This document shows positions 8,593 to 16,796 of a stretch of DNA of 64,000 bases, one piece after another (position 1 is the first letter of the stretch; every line of letters begins with the position of its first letter). The position numbers and the translations under genes are program-made. The stretch spans positions 1 to 64,000 of the forward strand of contig NZ_JBQKGW010000010.1 of assembly GCF_052118625.1 (NCBI RefSeq), given 5' to 3'. The notes beneath the pieces are model-generated. The model worked only from the letters and a program-made list of their open reading frames with translations. It was not told the origin of the DNA and did not search any database. This stretch comes from Porcincola sp945869225 (GTDB taxonomy: Bacteria > Bacillota > Clostridia > Lachnospirales > Lachnospiraceae).

Positions 8593-9993
8593 TCAGCCGA
8601 GCTGACTGACAATCGCCTGACTCACGGCCTGCGCCATATCATCACAGCGCCGGCTATAGAATGCCATGTCATCCTTGTCATCGATGAAGCAGGTCTCAAG
8701 CAGCCCGTAACTGATGCCCATCTCCTGAAACACCCTTGCATTCAGAAGGCCGGACGACCGCCAGACTGCCGGTCCGCAGACCGGAAGGCCAAGACCGTTC
8801 AGGGCTCCGATGATGCTGGAATCAATGGAAGTTGCGCTCTTCCTCGAATTGACGTACATGAAGGTGCCCTTCATATTTCCGTCTCCGTTGTAATCCTTTC
8901 CGGATGCTGCCGAAGCGTCAAAATGGACTTCCAGTACATAGTCATACTGCAGAAGGTCCGGCAGCCTTCCGTTGCTGCGGAGCGCATTGTACGCCTGGGC
9001 TCCATAGGTTCCCTTTCCTTCGATCCGGGACTGAAGAGTCTTCCCGCCTACTATCACTGCATTGAGAGTGTTCTTGACCTGCGTATAGCCGTCCAGGCTG
9101 GTATCCAGTATATCTACCTTCACTCTGCCGCTTGCCGACAGTGCTCTGTGGATTCTCGATCCGAAGTCTCGCGTAAAGGCCTGCTCCTGAATCCAGCTGC
9201 CTCCCCACTTTCCAAGCGCGCCGGAATCTCCCTGCCCATGACCGCAGATGATCAGAACGCTCGCTCTGCCTGTCGATGCCTTCGTTCCGGCTTTCCGCAG
9301 GTTCGATACAGAGGTGGAAGTACTGCCGGCCGCTCCCGCGATCTCCCCTGCACTCGCCCTCTTTGTCCGTACGCCGCGCGCGTTCACCTTCCAGCCGTCC
9401 GGCGTCACCGTGCTTCTGTACATATTGCCATCGGCGCCGAAGAAATAATACTTTTTCTTATACTTCACCCATCTGTTAACTGCCATCTTCCCGTTTTTCA
9501 GCAGATAGATATGCCTTCCATCTGCCGTATCGGCAAAGGTCCGCTTCAGCATCAGGCCGCTGACGCCGGCCTTTCTGGAGGTCGAAAAATAATACCAGCT
9601 GTCTCCTACCTGGCAGAGACCGCTCATCACGGAGCCGTCTGCTGAGAACCCGTACAGCCCGGCCTTCAGGACCTTCCTTAAACCAGCTGTATACATACGG
9701 CCTCTCACGCCGACTTTCCCTGTCGTCCGGAAATAGTGGTATTTACCATGGATCCGGATCCACCCGGTCCTGAGATATCCGCTTTTGTTGAAGTAATACG
9801 TATGTCCGTTGATCTGGGTCAATCCTGAAGCTCTGACTTTCTGACCAGTCTCCGCCTGTTCGGACGTATACCAGATTCTGCTGCCCCTCCGGTGCCAACC
9901 GTCAGCCGCAAGTGCACTGAACGTCATTAAAAAAGTCAGCAGCAGGACAAGTATCGCTGCCGCCGGCAGCCTTCTGAAACGGACCCTTTTCAT
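8593..9993 (-). CDS. Secreted N-acetylmuramoyl-L-alanine amidase with wall-binding repeats
   Basis: Predicted extracellular peptidoglycan hydrolase cutting the MurNAc-L-Ala bond. A signal peptide spans residues 1-30 (RR, long hydrophobic stretch, SALAADG). Residues 45-215 contain repeated W/Y-rich units of the glucan/choline-binding type (for example GHTYYFNKSGYLRTGW, KYHYFRTTGK, YYFFGADG). The C-terminal domain from about 245 is an Amidase_3 zinc domain: GHGQGDSGA supplies the first His, IQEQAF a Glu, LEVHFDAS the second His, and LLETCFIDDKDDM the catalytic Glu. It is a stand-alone gene, with a terminator on its downstream side. Recruitment to teichoic or lipoteichoic polymers by the repeats is an inference. 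Confidence 0.9.
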   Translation of the reverse strand: MKRVRFRRLPAAAILVLLLTFLMTFSALAADGWHRRGSRIWYTSEQAETGQKVRASGLTQINGHTYYFNKSGYLRTGWIRIHGKYHYFRTTGKVGVRGRMYTAGLRKVLKAGLYGFSADGSVMSGLCQVGDSWYYFSTSRKAGVSGLMLKRTFADTADGRHIYLLKNGKMAVNRWVKYKKKYYFFGADGNMYRSTVTPDGWKVNARGVRTKRASAGEIAGAAGSTSTSVSNLRKAGTKASTGRASVLIICGHGQGDSGALGKWGGSWIQEQAFTRDFGSRIHRALSASGRVKVDILDTSLDGYTQVKNTLNAVIVGGKTLQSRIEGKGTYGAQAYNALRSNGRLPDLLQYDYVLEVHFDASAASGKDYNGDGNMKGTFMYVNSRKSATSIDSSIIGALNGLGLPVCGPAVWRSSGLLNARVFQEMGISYGLLETCFIDDKDDMAFYSRRCDDMAQAVSQAIVSQLG

Positions 9994-10161
9994 AATCTCC
10001 TCCGGGAATTGTCTGATTCTCCGTTCCCCATGATGCCAAATGGATGGAACTTTGAAACTATTTCATTACAAATTATGACAAAACTGTTACAGCCATTATA
10101 TGCACCTGTCACGGTTCCGTCAAGTCTGTAACGATTCCTCCCCGCTGCTGCCGGCCTCCTC

Positions 10162-11340
10162 TCATTCATCTGTCAGCTTCTCAACAAGCTGACGCAGCCA
10201 GTGTTTCATCTTTTCCTCCTCCGGCGGGCACCCCGGAAGACTCTTTTCGAAGCCGGATGTACAGCTGCCGATTCCGAGGCGCCCTCCTTTTCCCCGGAAT
10301 CCTTGTCCGATGCAGATTCCCCTGAGCCGGTCGACAGGCACTCCTTCATCCTCCAGTTCTCTTAAAACGGGTACAAGTCTGCCATAGCAGGCCGAACAAG
10401 AGTCTACCTCATGGACAAGCTCGCTGACGCGAATCAGCCCTGCGGTCTTTGCCTCTGTCTGATTGTGTGCCGGGCCCTCCGGAGGACACTCCGCCTTCTC
10501 ATAATAGCATGCCTCTCCTCTCTCTCCCCTCTTCTCTGTCAGAATCCGGACAGACGCCCGGGAAAGATCTGCCGTTCCCACCCCGCACTGTTCCGCAATC
10601 CGGATGTATGGGACTTCCGTCTCGTCCAAATGCATCAGCTGCAGACAATATGCATCATTGAGCACTGGATCTGCCGCTGCAAAAATACGGTTCTGAACAA
10701 CAGGATTTCCGCCATCCTCGAATGTCAGGTCAGAACAGATACTGTCCGTCAGAATGAAATCCTGGTGTAAGCCTGCAGAGAGATGTCCGATTGGCTCAAA
10801 CAGCCCGATCTGGTGGAACCGCCGTTTTTCCGGGTTCGGTATACATCCCTTCATGTTTTTGAGTGCACAGGTCATCCTTGTCTGACAGTGTCCCTTCATG
10901 ACCGGAAGGTTGATCAGAAAGTCCGCAGAGAGCGGCTCTTCGCAGATCCGGATATTCATTCCGGCACAGTCCACAAGCCTGCTTTTGTCTTTCTGAAGGT
11001 CAACGAATGGAACTCCCAGACGTTTCAGCATCGTATCATACCCGCAGACAAGAAGTGCGTCGTCCGTTCTGTCCCCGACCCAGGAACCCTCGCAGACAGA
11101 AAGATTCCTGAATCCTGCCTCCTGAAGATAACGGATCACACCCTCCACAATCTCCGGATGAGTCGTCGCCCCCTCGCTGGCAGGGACCGGACCCAGAAGA
11201 TTGGGCTTGAGGACAATTCTGGCCTCAAAAGACGCGCACTTTCCAAGAATCATGTCCTTCAGACCTGCCTGCATACAGATCTCGTATGCCATATTCCGGA
11301 TCTGTTTGCCGTAGATGACGATGATGTCATGGTCTCTCAT
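10162..11340 (-). CDS. DUF362 domain-containing protein
   Basis: Cytoplasmic protein of the DUF362 family, whose biochemical role is not established. Family features seen: IVLKPNLLGPVPASEGATTH near residues 43-62, DFLINLPVMKGHCQTRMTCA in the middle with the ALKNMKG element typical of the family, and AAADPVLNDAY. The C-terminal third has CSACYGRL and two further cysteine-containing turns (GICIGQGFRGKGG, IGSCTSGFE), but no complete 2x[4Fe-4S] ferredoxin domain as found in some members. It starts 19 nt after the UbiB-like gene and is probably co-transcribed with it. Confidence 0.82.
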   Translation of the reverse strand: MRDHDIIVIYGKQIRNMAYEICMQAGLKDMILGKCASFEARIVLKPNLLGPVPASEGATTHPEIVEGVIRYLQEAGFRNLSVCEGSWVGDRTDDALLVCGYDTMLKRLGVPFVDLQKDKSRLVDCAGMNIRICEEPLSADFLINLPVMKGHCQTRMTCALKNMKGCIPNPEKRRFHQIGLFEPIGHLSAGLHQDFILTDSICSDLTFEDGGNPVVQNRIFAAADPVLNDAYCLQLMHLDETEVPYIRIAEQCGVGTADLSRASVRILTEKRGERGEACYYEKAECPPEGPAHNQTEAKTAGLIRVSELVHEVDSCSACYGRLVPVLRELEDEGVPVDRLRGICIGQGFRGKGGRLGIGSCTSGFEKSLPGCPPEEEKMKHWLRQLVEKLTDE

Positions 11341-11359
11341 GAATACACGCTTTCCTTGA

Positions 11360-13087
11360 TTACTTTTTCTTTCGGTGGATCAGATAGCTGACTGCAATGT
11401 AGATGACCAGGAGAATCGCCAGCACATACCCCACAAATCCGAGCGCCGGGATTCCAAACAGCTTCGGTTTCATATCCGTCGTGCACAGGATGCTGGAAGA
11501 GACCAGCAGCGCCATCACCCAGATTCCCAGATTAAAATGGCGTGACAGCCGTCCCAGAAGCTCCGTCAGCTCCTCAGATGTATGCAGATCCAGATTGATC
11601 CGGGTCTGTCCGCTCGAGTACTCCCTCAGAAGTTTTCCGAGCAGGGTCGGAAAATCCGCGAGGTTCTTTGCGGATTTGTAGAGATTCACAGAACTGTTGC
11701 GCAGCTCTTCCTTCCAGTTGATATGATCAAACACCTCCTGACGGAGCCTTGCCTGCGCAATCTTCACCATATTGACATCCGGACTCACCTGTGAAAGGAC
11801 CCCTTCGATGTTGTTCAGCCCTCTTGCAAGCAGTGTCAGGCCATGCGGCATCTGAACCCCGTTCTGCTTCATGACATCCATCATGTCCCCCAGAAAGGAT
11901 ACAATGTTGATGTCCCCCAGGCCTTTTCTGCCGTAGGAACGCATCAGGCTGGATATCCCTGTATGAAGCTTCTGCTTGTCCGTCTTGCCCGAAAACTTTC
12001 CAATGGACAGCACTGCATCTTCAATCTTTCCATTGTCGTCTTCCGCAATCCCCTCGATGGCGAGTTGGATTGCCGTGCGGTCGTGCTCCGTCAGGCGGCC
12101 CATGAGCCCCATATCAATCCATACAATTTTCCCGTCCCTGATCAGAATGTTGCCTGGATGCGGATCGGCGTGAAAAAAGCCGTCCACCATGACCTGCCGG
12201 ATCCAGTTGTCGATCAGCTTCTCCCCGATCTCATTCAGATCATACCCCAGAGCCTCCAGGGTGTTCTTATCCGTAATATCGCAGCCTTGGATGTACTCCA
12301 TGACGAGAACCCGTTCCGTCGTATACTCGCGGTAGAGCTTCGGGACGGCAACAAACCGGACATCCTCGTTCAGACGGGCAAACTCCTCCATATTGGAAGC
12401 CTCTGCCTGGAAATCCATTTCCTCCTGTGTGACCTTCCACAGCTCATCCAGGACATCGTCCAGATCGACCGTTCCCTTCACGATGACATTCGGGACAAAC
12501 TTCACGGCACGATGAAGGAGTCCGATATCCCGCTTCATCGTACTGTATATCCCCTCCCGCTGTACCTTGACGACAACATCTCCGCCCGTTGCGAGCACCG
12601 CCCGGTGAACCTGCGCTATGGATGCAGCGCCCAGCGGAACCTTCTCAACTTCTTTGAAATCTTCCCCGACAGGACGGCCATACGATTCCTCGATCACGCG
12701 GATCACTTCATCAAACGGCATCGCCGGCACATCCGATGTGAGCTTCATCAGCTCATCACAATATTCCCGGGGCAGGATATCCGAGCGCATGCTCATCAGC
12801 TGTCCGAGCTTGATGAAGGTCGGTCCCAGGTCTTCCAGAATCTCCCTCAGCTTGACCGGTGTCACGCCCCTGGAAATGCTGTGCGCATGAAGGACCCTTG
12901 TGATCTCCCGGAGCCTGCCCGCGTAGCTCTCACTGCCCGAGTCAGACTGCGGATTTTTCCCGATTGCATCTTCATTGATACTCCCGTCGGCATACACCGT
13001 CCTGTGGCGCTCTGATTCCTTCTCCTGGTAGGACGCAATCCGTTCTGTATGAAACTGCTGCTGTTTTTTCTCTGGCCCTGCACTCAC
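11360..13087 (-). CDS. AarF/ABC1/UbiB-family atypical kinase
   Basis: Member of the UbiB/ABC1/ADCK atypical protein-kinase-like family, linked elsewhere to quinone or isoprenoid lipid metabolism; the substrate in clostridia is unknown. Seen: the KxGQ element FIKLGQLMSMRSD near 92-104, the Ala-rich loop GAASIAQVHRA near 153-163, the catalytic-type ADPHPGNILI near 308 and the metal-binding IDMGLMGRL. Two hydrophobic C-terminal segments (about 515-570) should anchor it to the membrane. A GTG start with AGGAG 7 nt upstream is used. The preceding phasin-like gene ends in a terminator 42 nt before this start, a pairing found in other Firmicutes. Confidence 0.9.
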   Translation of the reverse strand: MSAGPEKKQQQFHTERIASYQEKESERHRTVYADGSINEDAIGKNPQSDSGSESYAGRLREITRVLHAHSISRGVTPVKLREILEDLGPTFIKLGQLMSMRSDILPREYCDELMKLTSDVPAMPFDEVIRVIEESYGRPVGEDFKEVEKVPLGAASIAQVHRAVLATGGDVVVKVQREGIYSTMKRDIGLLHRAVKFVPNVIVKGTVDLDDVLDELWKVTQEEMDFQAEASNMEEFARLNEDVRFVAVPKLYREYTTERVLVMEYIQGCDITDKNTLEALGYDLNEIGEKLIDNWIRQVMVDGFFHADPHPGNILIRDGKIVWIDMGLMGRLTEHDRTAIQLAIEGIAEDDNGKIEDAVLSIGKFSGKTDKQKLHTGISSLMRSYGRKGLGDINIVSFLGDMMDVMKQNGVQMPHGLTLLARGLNNIEGVLSQVSPDVNMVKIAQARLRQEVFDHINWKEELRNSSVNLYKSAKNLADFPTLLGKLLREYSSGQTRINLDLHTSEELTELLGRLSRHFNLGIWVMALLVSSSILCTTDMKPKLFGIPALGFVGYVLAILLVIYIAVSYLIHRKKK

Positions 13088-13128
13088 TGGTTTTCTCCTG
13101 TATCCGCCACATCACCCGAAAAACGAAA

Positions 13129-13150
13129 CCCCGTCAGACAGCTGACGGGG
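13129..13150 (-). terminator. Intrinsic terminator after the phasin-like gene
   Basis: Stem CCCCGTCAG/CTGACGGGG with a 4-nt loop, followed on the minus strand by TTTCGTTTTTC. It separates the phasin-like gene from the UbiB-like gene. Confidence 0.8.
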
Positions 13151-13158
13151 CAGTATTC

Positions 13159-13473
13159 TTACAGATTCTCATCCTGCTGCTTGTCATCGGCATCTACCTC
13201 GGCAAGCCTCTTTTTCAACTCTTTCAGGTCATCTTCTGAAAGGTTCTTCAGGATGGAGGAAACATCCGCGCCGGCATCCTTCTGTTCCTTCTGGTGAAGC
13301 CTTTGATCCAGATTATGCTTCAGCTCCTCATTGAGTGTCTTCCCCTGTTCCACAGTAATTTCACCCTTTTTGATCATGTCTTTCAGCAGCTGGTCCGCTT
13401 TCTCGGTTCCCTCCGCCGCCGCTCCGACACCTGCAAGAAATGCTTTTTTCATCAGATCAACAATATCCGCCAT
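13159..13473 (-). CDS. Phasin-like small coiled-coil protein
   Basis: Small (104 aa) cytoplasmic protein resembling the PHA-granule phasin family. The N-terminus MADIVDLMKKAFLAGVGAAA is amphipathic, followed by the family feature EKADQLLKDMIKKGEITVEQ, then a charged helical stretch and an acidic tail ending ADDKQQDENL. The start at 13473 is set by AAGGAG 6 nt upstream; an upstream in-frame extension overlaps nothing conserved. It lies 25 nt after the dgkA-type gene and just before the UbiB-like gene. Whether it binds lipid or a partner enzyme is unknown; clostridia of this kind generally do not make PHA, so a granule role is unlikely. Confidence 0.7.
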   Translation of the reverse strand: MADIVDLMKKAFLAGVGAAAEGTEKADQLLKDMIKKGEITVEQGKTLNEELKHNLDQRLHQKEQKDAGADVSSILKNLSEDDLKELKKRLAEVDADDKQQDENL

Positions 13474-13498
13474 TCTGTACTCCTTTCCGGGTTTCCCC

Positions 13499-13882
13499 TC
13501 AGTGCAGCACGCCAATCCATCTCAGTCCTTTCGGCAGAAATATGACAAGTCCCGCCGCCGCCGCACAGATCGCAGCAGTCAGAACCGCTCCGGCTGCCGT
13601 ATCCTTTGCCTTTTTTGCCAGAGGCTTCCGCTCCTCCGTCACCAGATCAACGACAGCCTCCACAGCCGTGTTGACCAGCTCCAGAGCAAGCACGAGGCCG
13701 AAGAGCGCCAGGCATATGCACCACTCCAGCGGGCTGATTTTCAAGAACACGCCGAAGAAAATGACCAGTCCTGTGATGGTCAGATGGATCTTGATATTCC
13801 TCTCCTCCCGGATACAGGTTCCAATCCCCTGAAATGCATATCCGAAGCTCCTGGCCAGCGAGCTTCTGTTCACCTTCGACAT
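13499..13882 (-). CDS. Diacylglycerol/undecaprenol kinase, DgkA type
   Basis: Small integral-membrane kinase. In Gram-positive bacteria this family phosphorylates undecaprenol, recycling the lipid carrier for cell-wall synthesis. Seen: cytoplasmic N-terminus with EERNIKIHLTITGLVIFFGV near 27-46, the catalytic motif ALELVNTAVEAVVDLV near 70-85, followed by KPLAKKAKDTAAGAVLTAA, and three to four hydrophobic helices in 127 aa. These are the diagnostic DgkA-family residues (Glu and Asn of ELVNTA; Lys-Asp-Ala of the last motif). The gene lies between rpoD (35 nt) and the phasin-like gene. Confidence 0.9.
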   Translation of the reverse strand: MSKVNRSSLARSFGYAFQGIGTCIREERNIKIHLTITGLVIFFGVFLKISPLEWCICLALFGLVLALELVNTAVEAVVDLVTEERKPLAKKAKDTAAGAVLTAAICAAAAGLVIFLPKGLRWIGVLH

Positions 13883-13917
13883 TCTCAGCCTCCATCCACC
13901 CTTCTGCGTCCGGCAGC

Positions 13918-15081
13918 CTAGTCCAGATATTCCCGCATCGGACGGTTTTTCTGCTTCAGCTTTCTGAGCGCCTTTGCCTCAATCTGACGGATCCGCTCTC
14001 TTGTAACATTCATCTTTTTTCCGACTTCCTCAAGCGTGCAGGGATGATCCCCCTTGAGTCCGTACCGATATTCCAGCACCTCCTGTTCGCGGGGTGACAG
14101 CTCCGCCAGAATCTTCCGGATCTGTTCATTCATCATCGACTGGGCGGCTTCATCCGCCGGCACAGGGGTGGAATCATCCCTGATGAAATCCCCCAGGCTG
14201 GAATCGTCCTCGTCGCCGACCGGCGACTCCATGGAGACCGGCTCACGCGAAATTTTCTGGATCTCGCGCACCCTGTCCGGTGTCATATGGATCTCCTCCG
14301 CGATTTCGTCTGTCGTCGGATCTCTCCCCAGTTTCTGGACCAGTTCCCTGGATGCCCGGTTCACCTTATTGATGTTCTCCACCATATGCACCGGAATCCG
14401 GATGGTTCTTCCCTGATCCGCGATGGCTCTTGAAATCGACTGTCTGATCCACCAGGTCGCATAGGTGGAGAACCGGAAGCCCTTGCGATAATCGTACTTC
14501 TCAACTGCCCGGATCAGTCCCAGGTTGCCCTCCTGGATCAGATCCATAAGGGACATCCCATGTCCGGTATAGTGCTTGGCAATCGAAACAACAAGCCTCA
14601 GGTTTGCTTCCTCAAGTTCCCTTTTTGCGGACTCATCTCCCTGCTCTACCCTTTTGGCAAGTTCTGTCTCCTGGTCCGGACTCAGGAGCGGGACCTTCCC
14701 GATTTCCTTCAGATACATGTGAATCGGGTCGGACACGCCGGAGCCCGAAGCCTCCGGCGAAACGTCGGGATCTCCTTCCGCCCCGTCTGAAGGAAACTCA
14801 TCTTCACCATCTGCATCCACCGTCCCGTCTTCATCATCAAACGAATCAATTTCGTCTGTCGTCGGAAGAAGGACGTCAACTCCTTTTCCGGACAGATATT
14901 CCACGACGGCTGATAGTTCCACTTCAGACGGCTTGAGATCTGAGAAAAAATTCTGTACCTCCGTATACTCCAGCGCGTCATCTTCATTCTTTGCTGCGGA
15001 GATCAGCTCCTTTGCTCTTTTGCGAAGAGTCTCCTTCCTCTTTTCAACAGACGGGTCTTTCTGTTTTCTGACTTCCCCCAT
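13918..15081 (-). CDS. rpoD: RNA polymerase primary sigma factor
   Basis: Sigma-70 group 1 factor (SigA/RpoD) that directs RNA polymerase to housekeeping promoters. Region 1.1 is present at the N-terminus (TEVQNFF...VEYLSGKGVDVL), followed by an acidic linker. Region 1.2 to 2.4 has DPIHMYLKEIGKVPLL, DLIQEGNLGLIRAVEKYDY, FRFSTYATWWIRQSISRAIA and RTIRIPVHM; region 4.2 ends TLEEVGKKMNVTRERIRQIE. The start chosen (ATG at 15081) has AGGAG 9 nt upstream; a longer GTG start at 15099 lacks spacing. Small departures from the usual consensus are GMSLMDLIQ for GMLFLDLIQ and GDHPCTLEEVG in region 4. The gene is not preceded by dnaG, its usual neighbour. Confidence 0.95.
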   Translation of the reverse strand: MGEVRKQKDPSVEKRKETLRKRAKELISAAKNEDDALEYTEVQNFFSDLKPSEVELSAVVEYLSGKGVDVLLPTTDEIDSFDDEDGTVDADGEDEFPSDGAEGDPDVSPEASGSGVSDPIHMYLKEIGKVPLLSPDQETELAKRVEQGDESAKRELEEANLRLVVSIAKHYTGHGMSLMDLIQEGNLGLIRAVEKYDYRKGFRFSTYATWWIRQSISRAIADQGRTIRIPVHMVENINKVNRASRELVQKLGRDPTTDEIAEEIHMTPDRVREIQKISREPVSMESPVGDEDDSSLGDFIRDDSTPVPADEAAQSMMNEQIRKILAELSPREQEVLEYRYGLKGDHPCTLEEVGKKMNVTRERIRQIEAKALRKLKQKNRPMREYLD

Positions 15082-15174
15082 ACCTGATTTCTCCTGCACT
15101 GTGTCTATATGACATCCGGTTTGAGATACGCCTCTCTCATATAATTCACAAGAACATGTTTCAATATGCTTCCA

Positions 15175-15203
15175 ATCTTATCAGATATGCACAATCAGTT
15201 CAA
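15175..15203 (-). promoter_or_regulatory. Candidate rpoD promoter
   Basis: Minus-strand TTGAAC (15198-15203), 17-nt spacer, TAAGAT (15175-15180), about 90 nt upstream of the rpoD start. Confidence 0.45.
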
Positions 15204-15235
15204 TATATTTTCTCCGTCTGTGTGCCTGGGTCTTC

Positions 15236-15670
15236 TCAGATATAGTACATGTCGTCCGCATTGACATGATGCTCACTGTAATAGGCAATCAGGTCTGCCA
15301 GGGTCTCCTCTTCCAGAATATTGTCAAATGCCTCATTCAGTCTTTCAATCACACAGACCTGGACCGTCTGCGCAATCCCGTCATCCAGCGACTTCTCCGG
15401 CTCAATGTGGTACGCGCCGTCAAGCGCATGTAATATCTCCGCAACTGTAATTTCAGATGGATCCTTTGCAAGATAATATCCGCCCTGTGATCCCTTGACG
15501 CTCTGGATGATCCCGGCTCTTCTGAGGCTTGCGAATATCTGTTCCAGATACTGTGAGGAAATCCGGTTTCTCTCAGCGATGCTGGAAAGCGATATCCGTC
15601 CATTCTCAGAATTCATGCCCAGGTCGATCAGTGCCCTGAGTCCGTATCTGCTTTTCCTGGATAAAATCAC
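15236..15670 (-). CDS. Rrf2-family transcriptional regulator (CymR/IscR-like)
   Basis: Winged-helix DNA-binding repressor of the Rrf2 family. The N-terminal helix-turn-helix region reads LSRKSRYGLRALIDLG, then SSIAERNRISSQYLEQIFAS, the wing SVKGSQGGYYLAKDP, and an effector-domain region ending EEETLADLIAYY. It has only one cysteine (in QVCVIERL), not the CX5CX7C-type cluster of IscR, so it is closer to CymR, which senses cysteine status through cysteine synthase CysK. The gene follows cysK directly, in line with that. A GTG start at 15670 gives the family-like N-terminus and has GAGGG 7 nt upstream; an upstream TTG start would add eight unconserved residues. Confidence 0.88.
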   Translation of the reverse strand: MILSRKSRYGLRALIDLGMNSENGRISLSSIAERNRISSQYLEQIFASLRRAGIIQSVKGSQGGYYLAKDPSEITVAEILHALDGAYHIEPEKSLDDGIAQTVQVCVIERLNEAFDNILEEETLADLIAYYSEHHVNADDMYYI

Positions 15671-15694
15671 GTTTCTGCCCTCATAGTCAAACAA

Positions 15695-15732
15695 AAGTCC
15701 CTGCTCATAGTATACGCCATGATCAGGGACTT
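15695..15732 (-). terminator. Inverted repeat between cysK and the Rrf2 gene (terminator or operator)
   Basis: Perfect 9-bp arms AAGTCCCTG (15695-15703) and CAGGGACTT (15724-15732) are separated by 20 nt. On the minus strand the hairpin is followed by TTTGTTTG, so it could terminate cysK transcripts. It also surrounds a TATACT hexamer, so it could equally be an autoregulatory operator for the Rrf2 gene. Confidence 0.5.
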
Positions 15733-15762
15733 ATAAACAACGATTATCAGATTACTTATCAA

Positions 15763-16695
15763 TCACTGCTGAAAGAGCGGAGTTGAATAATAGCGGTCTC
15801 CGGAATCCGGAAGAAGTGCTACGATCGTCTTGCCCTTGTTCTCCGGGCGCTGCGCAATCCTGATGGCTGCATCCAGTGCTGCGCCGGAAGAAATGCCGAC
15901 CAGAACGCCTTCCTTTCTTGCGACAAGCTTGCTGCGCTCAAATGCCGCGTCATTCTCGACTGTCAGAATTTCGTCATAGATCTTCGTGTTCAGCGTATCC
16001 GGTACAAAACCAGCTCCGATTCCCTGGATTTTGTGCGGTCCGCCCTTTCCCTGAGAAAGGACCGGGGACCCTGCCGGCTCCACAGCGATCACCTTGACGT
16101 CAGGATTCTGGCTCTTGAGATACTCGCCGACACCTGTCAGGGTTCCGCCTGTTCCGATTCCTGCCACAAAGAAGTCGACCTTTCCATCCGCGTCATTCCA
16201 GATCTCCGGACCAGTTGTTGCTCTGTGCGCAGCCGGGTTTGCCGGGTTTGTGAACTGCCCCGGGATGTAGCTTCCCGGAATCTCCTTTGCCAGCTCATCC
16301 GCCTTCGCAATGGCACCCTTCATTCCTTTTGATCCTTCTGTCAGGACAATTTCTGCGCCATATGCCTTCAGAATATTTCTTCTCTCAACACTCATCGTCT
16401 CCGGCATGGTAAGGATGATTCTGTATCCCTTTGCCGCTGCGATCGAAGCCAGTCCGATTCCGGTATTGCCCGAAGTCGGCTCGATGATGACAGAGCCCTT
16501 CTTCAACAGTCCCTTCTTCTCAGCATCCTCAATCATCGCCTTTGCAATACGATCCTTGACTGAGCCAGCCGGGTTAAAATATTCAAGTTTCGCCAGAATC
16601 TTTGCCTCAAGGCCAAGTTCCTTCTCGATATTGACAAACTCCACAAGCGGTGTGTTTCCGATCAGTTCCAGTGTTCCCTGATAAACCTTTCCCAT
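15763..16695 (-). CDS. cysK: Cysteine synthase (O-acetylserine sulfhydrylase)
   Basis: PLP enzyme forming cysteine from O-acetylserine and sulfide. The PLP lysine is in FNPAGSVKDRIAKAMI near residues 35-50, the substrate loop in PTSGNTGIGLASIAA near 67-81, the phosphate-binding glycine loop in GIGTGGTLTGVG near 175-186, and the C-terminal ISSGAALDAA region near 265. The start at 16695 (MGKVYQGTLEL) has GGAGG 8 nt upstream; an ATG five codons earlier overlaps that ribosome site and is less likely. It is upstream of an Rrf2/CymR-like gene and downstream of a rhodanese/TtcA-like fusion gene, forming a sulfur-metabolism group. Confidence 0.96.
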   Translation of the reverse strand: MGKVYQGTLELIGNTPLVEFVNIEKELGLEAKILAKLEYFNPAGSVKDRIAKAMIEDAEKKGLLKKGSVIIEPTSGNTGIGLASIAAAKGYRIILTMPETMSVERRNILKAYGAEIVLTEGSKGMKGAIAKADELAKEIPGSYIPGQFTNPANPAAHRATTGPEIWNDADGKVDFFVAGIGTGGTLTGVGEYLKSQNPDVKVIAVEPAGSPVLSQGKGGPHKIQGIGAGFVPDTLNTKIYDEILTVENDAAFERSKLVARKEGVLVGISSGAALDAAIRIAQRPENKGKTIVALLPDSGDRYYSTPLFQQ

Positions 16696-16761
16696 CTCTG
16701 ATGCCTCCATATTTGCTGCAAGTCTATGTTATCTGCTGGTTTTCTGTTTCATTGACCGCAT

Positions 16762-16789
16762 TATATATCGGATAATATATATATGTCAA
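16762..16789 (-). promoter_or_regulatory. cysK promoter in an AT-rich dyad
   Basis: Minus-strand TTGACA (16784-16789), 16-nt spacer, TATATA (16762-16767). The spacer and -10 are almost pure A/T with ATATAT runs on both sides of CCGA, a plausible target for the neighbouring Rrf2 regulator. Confidence 0.6.
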
Positions 16790-16796
16790 GTATGTT

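Noticed and set aside
13474..13515. N-terminal extension of the phasin-like protein
   Set aside because: A good ribosome site precedes the internal ATG at 13473, and the extension overlaps the end of the DgkA-type gene without conserved residues.
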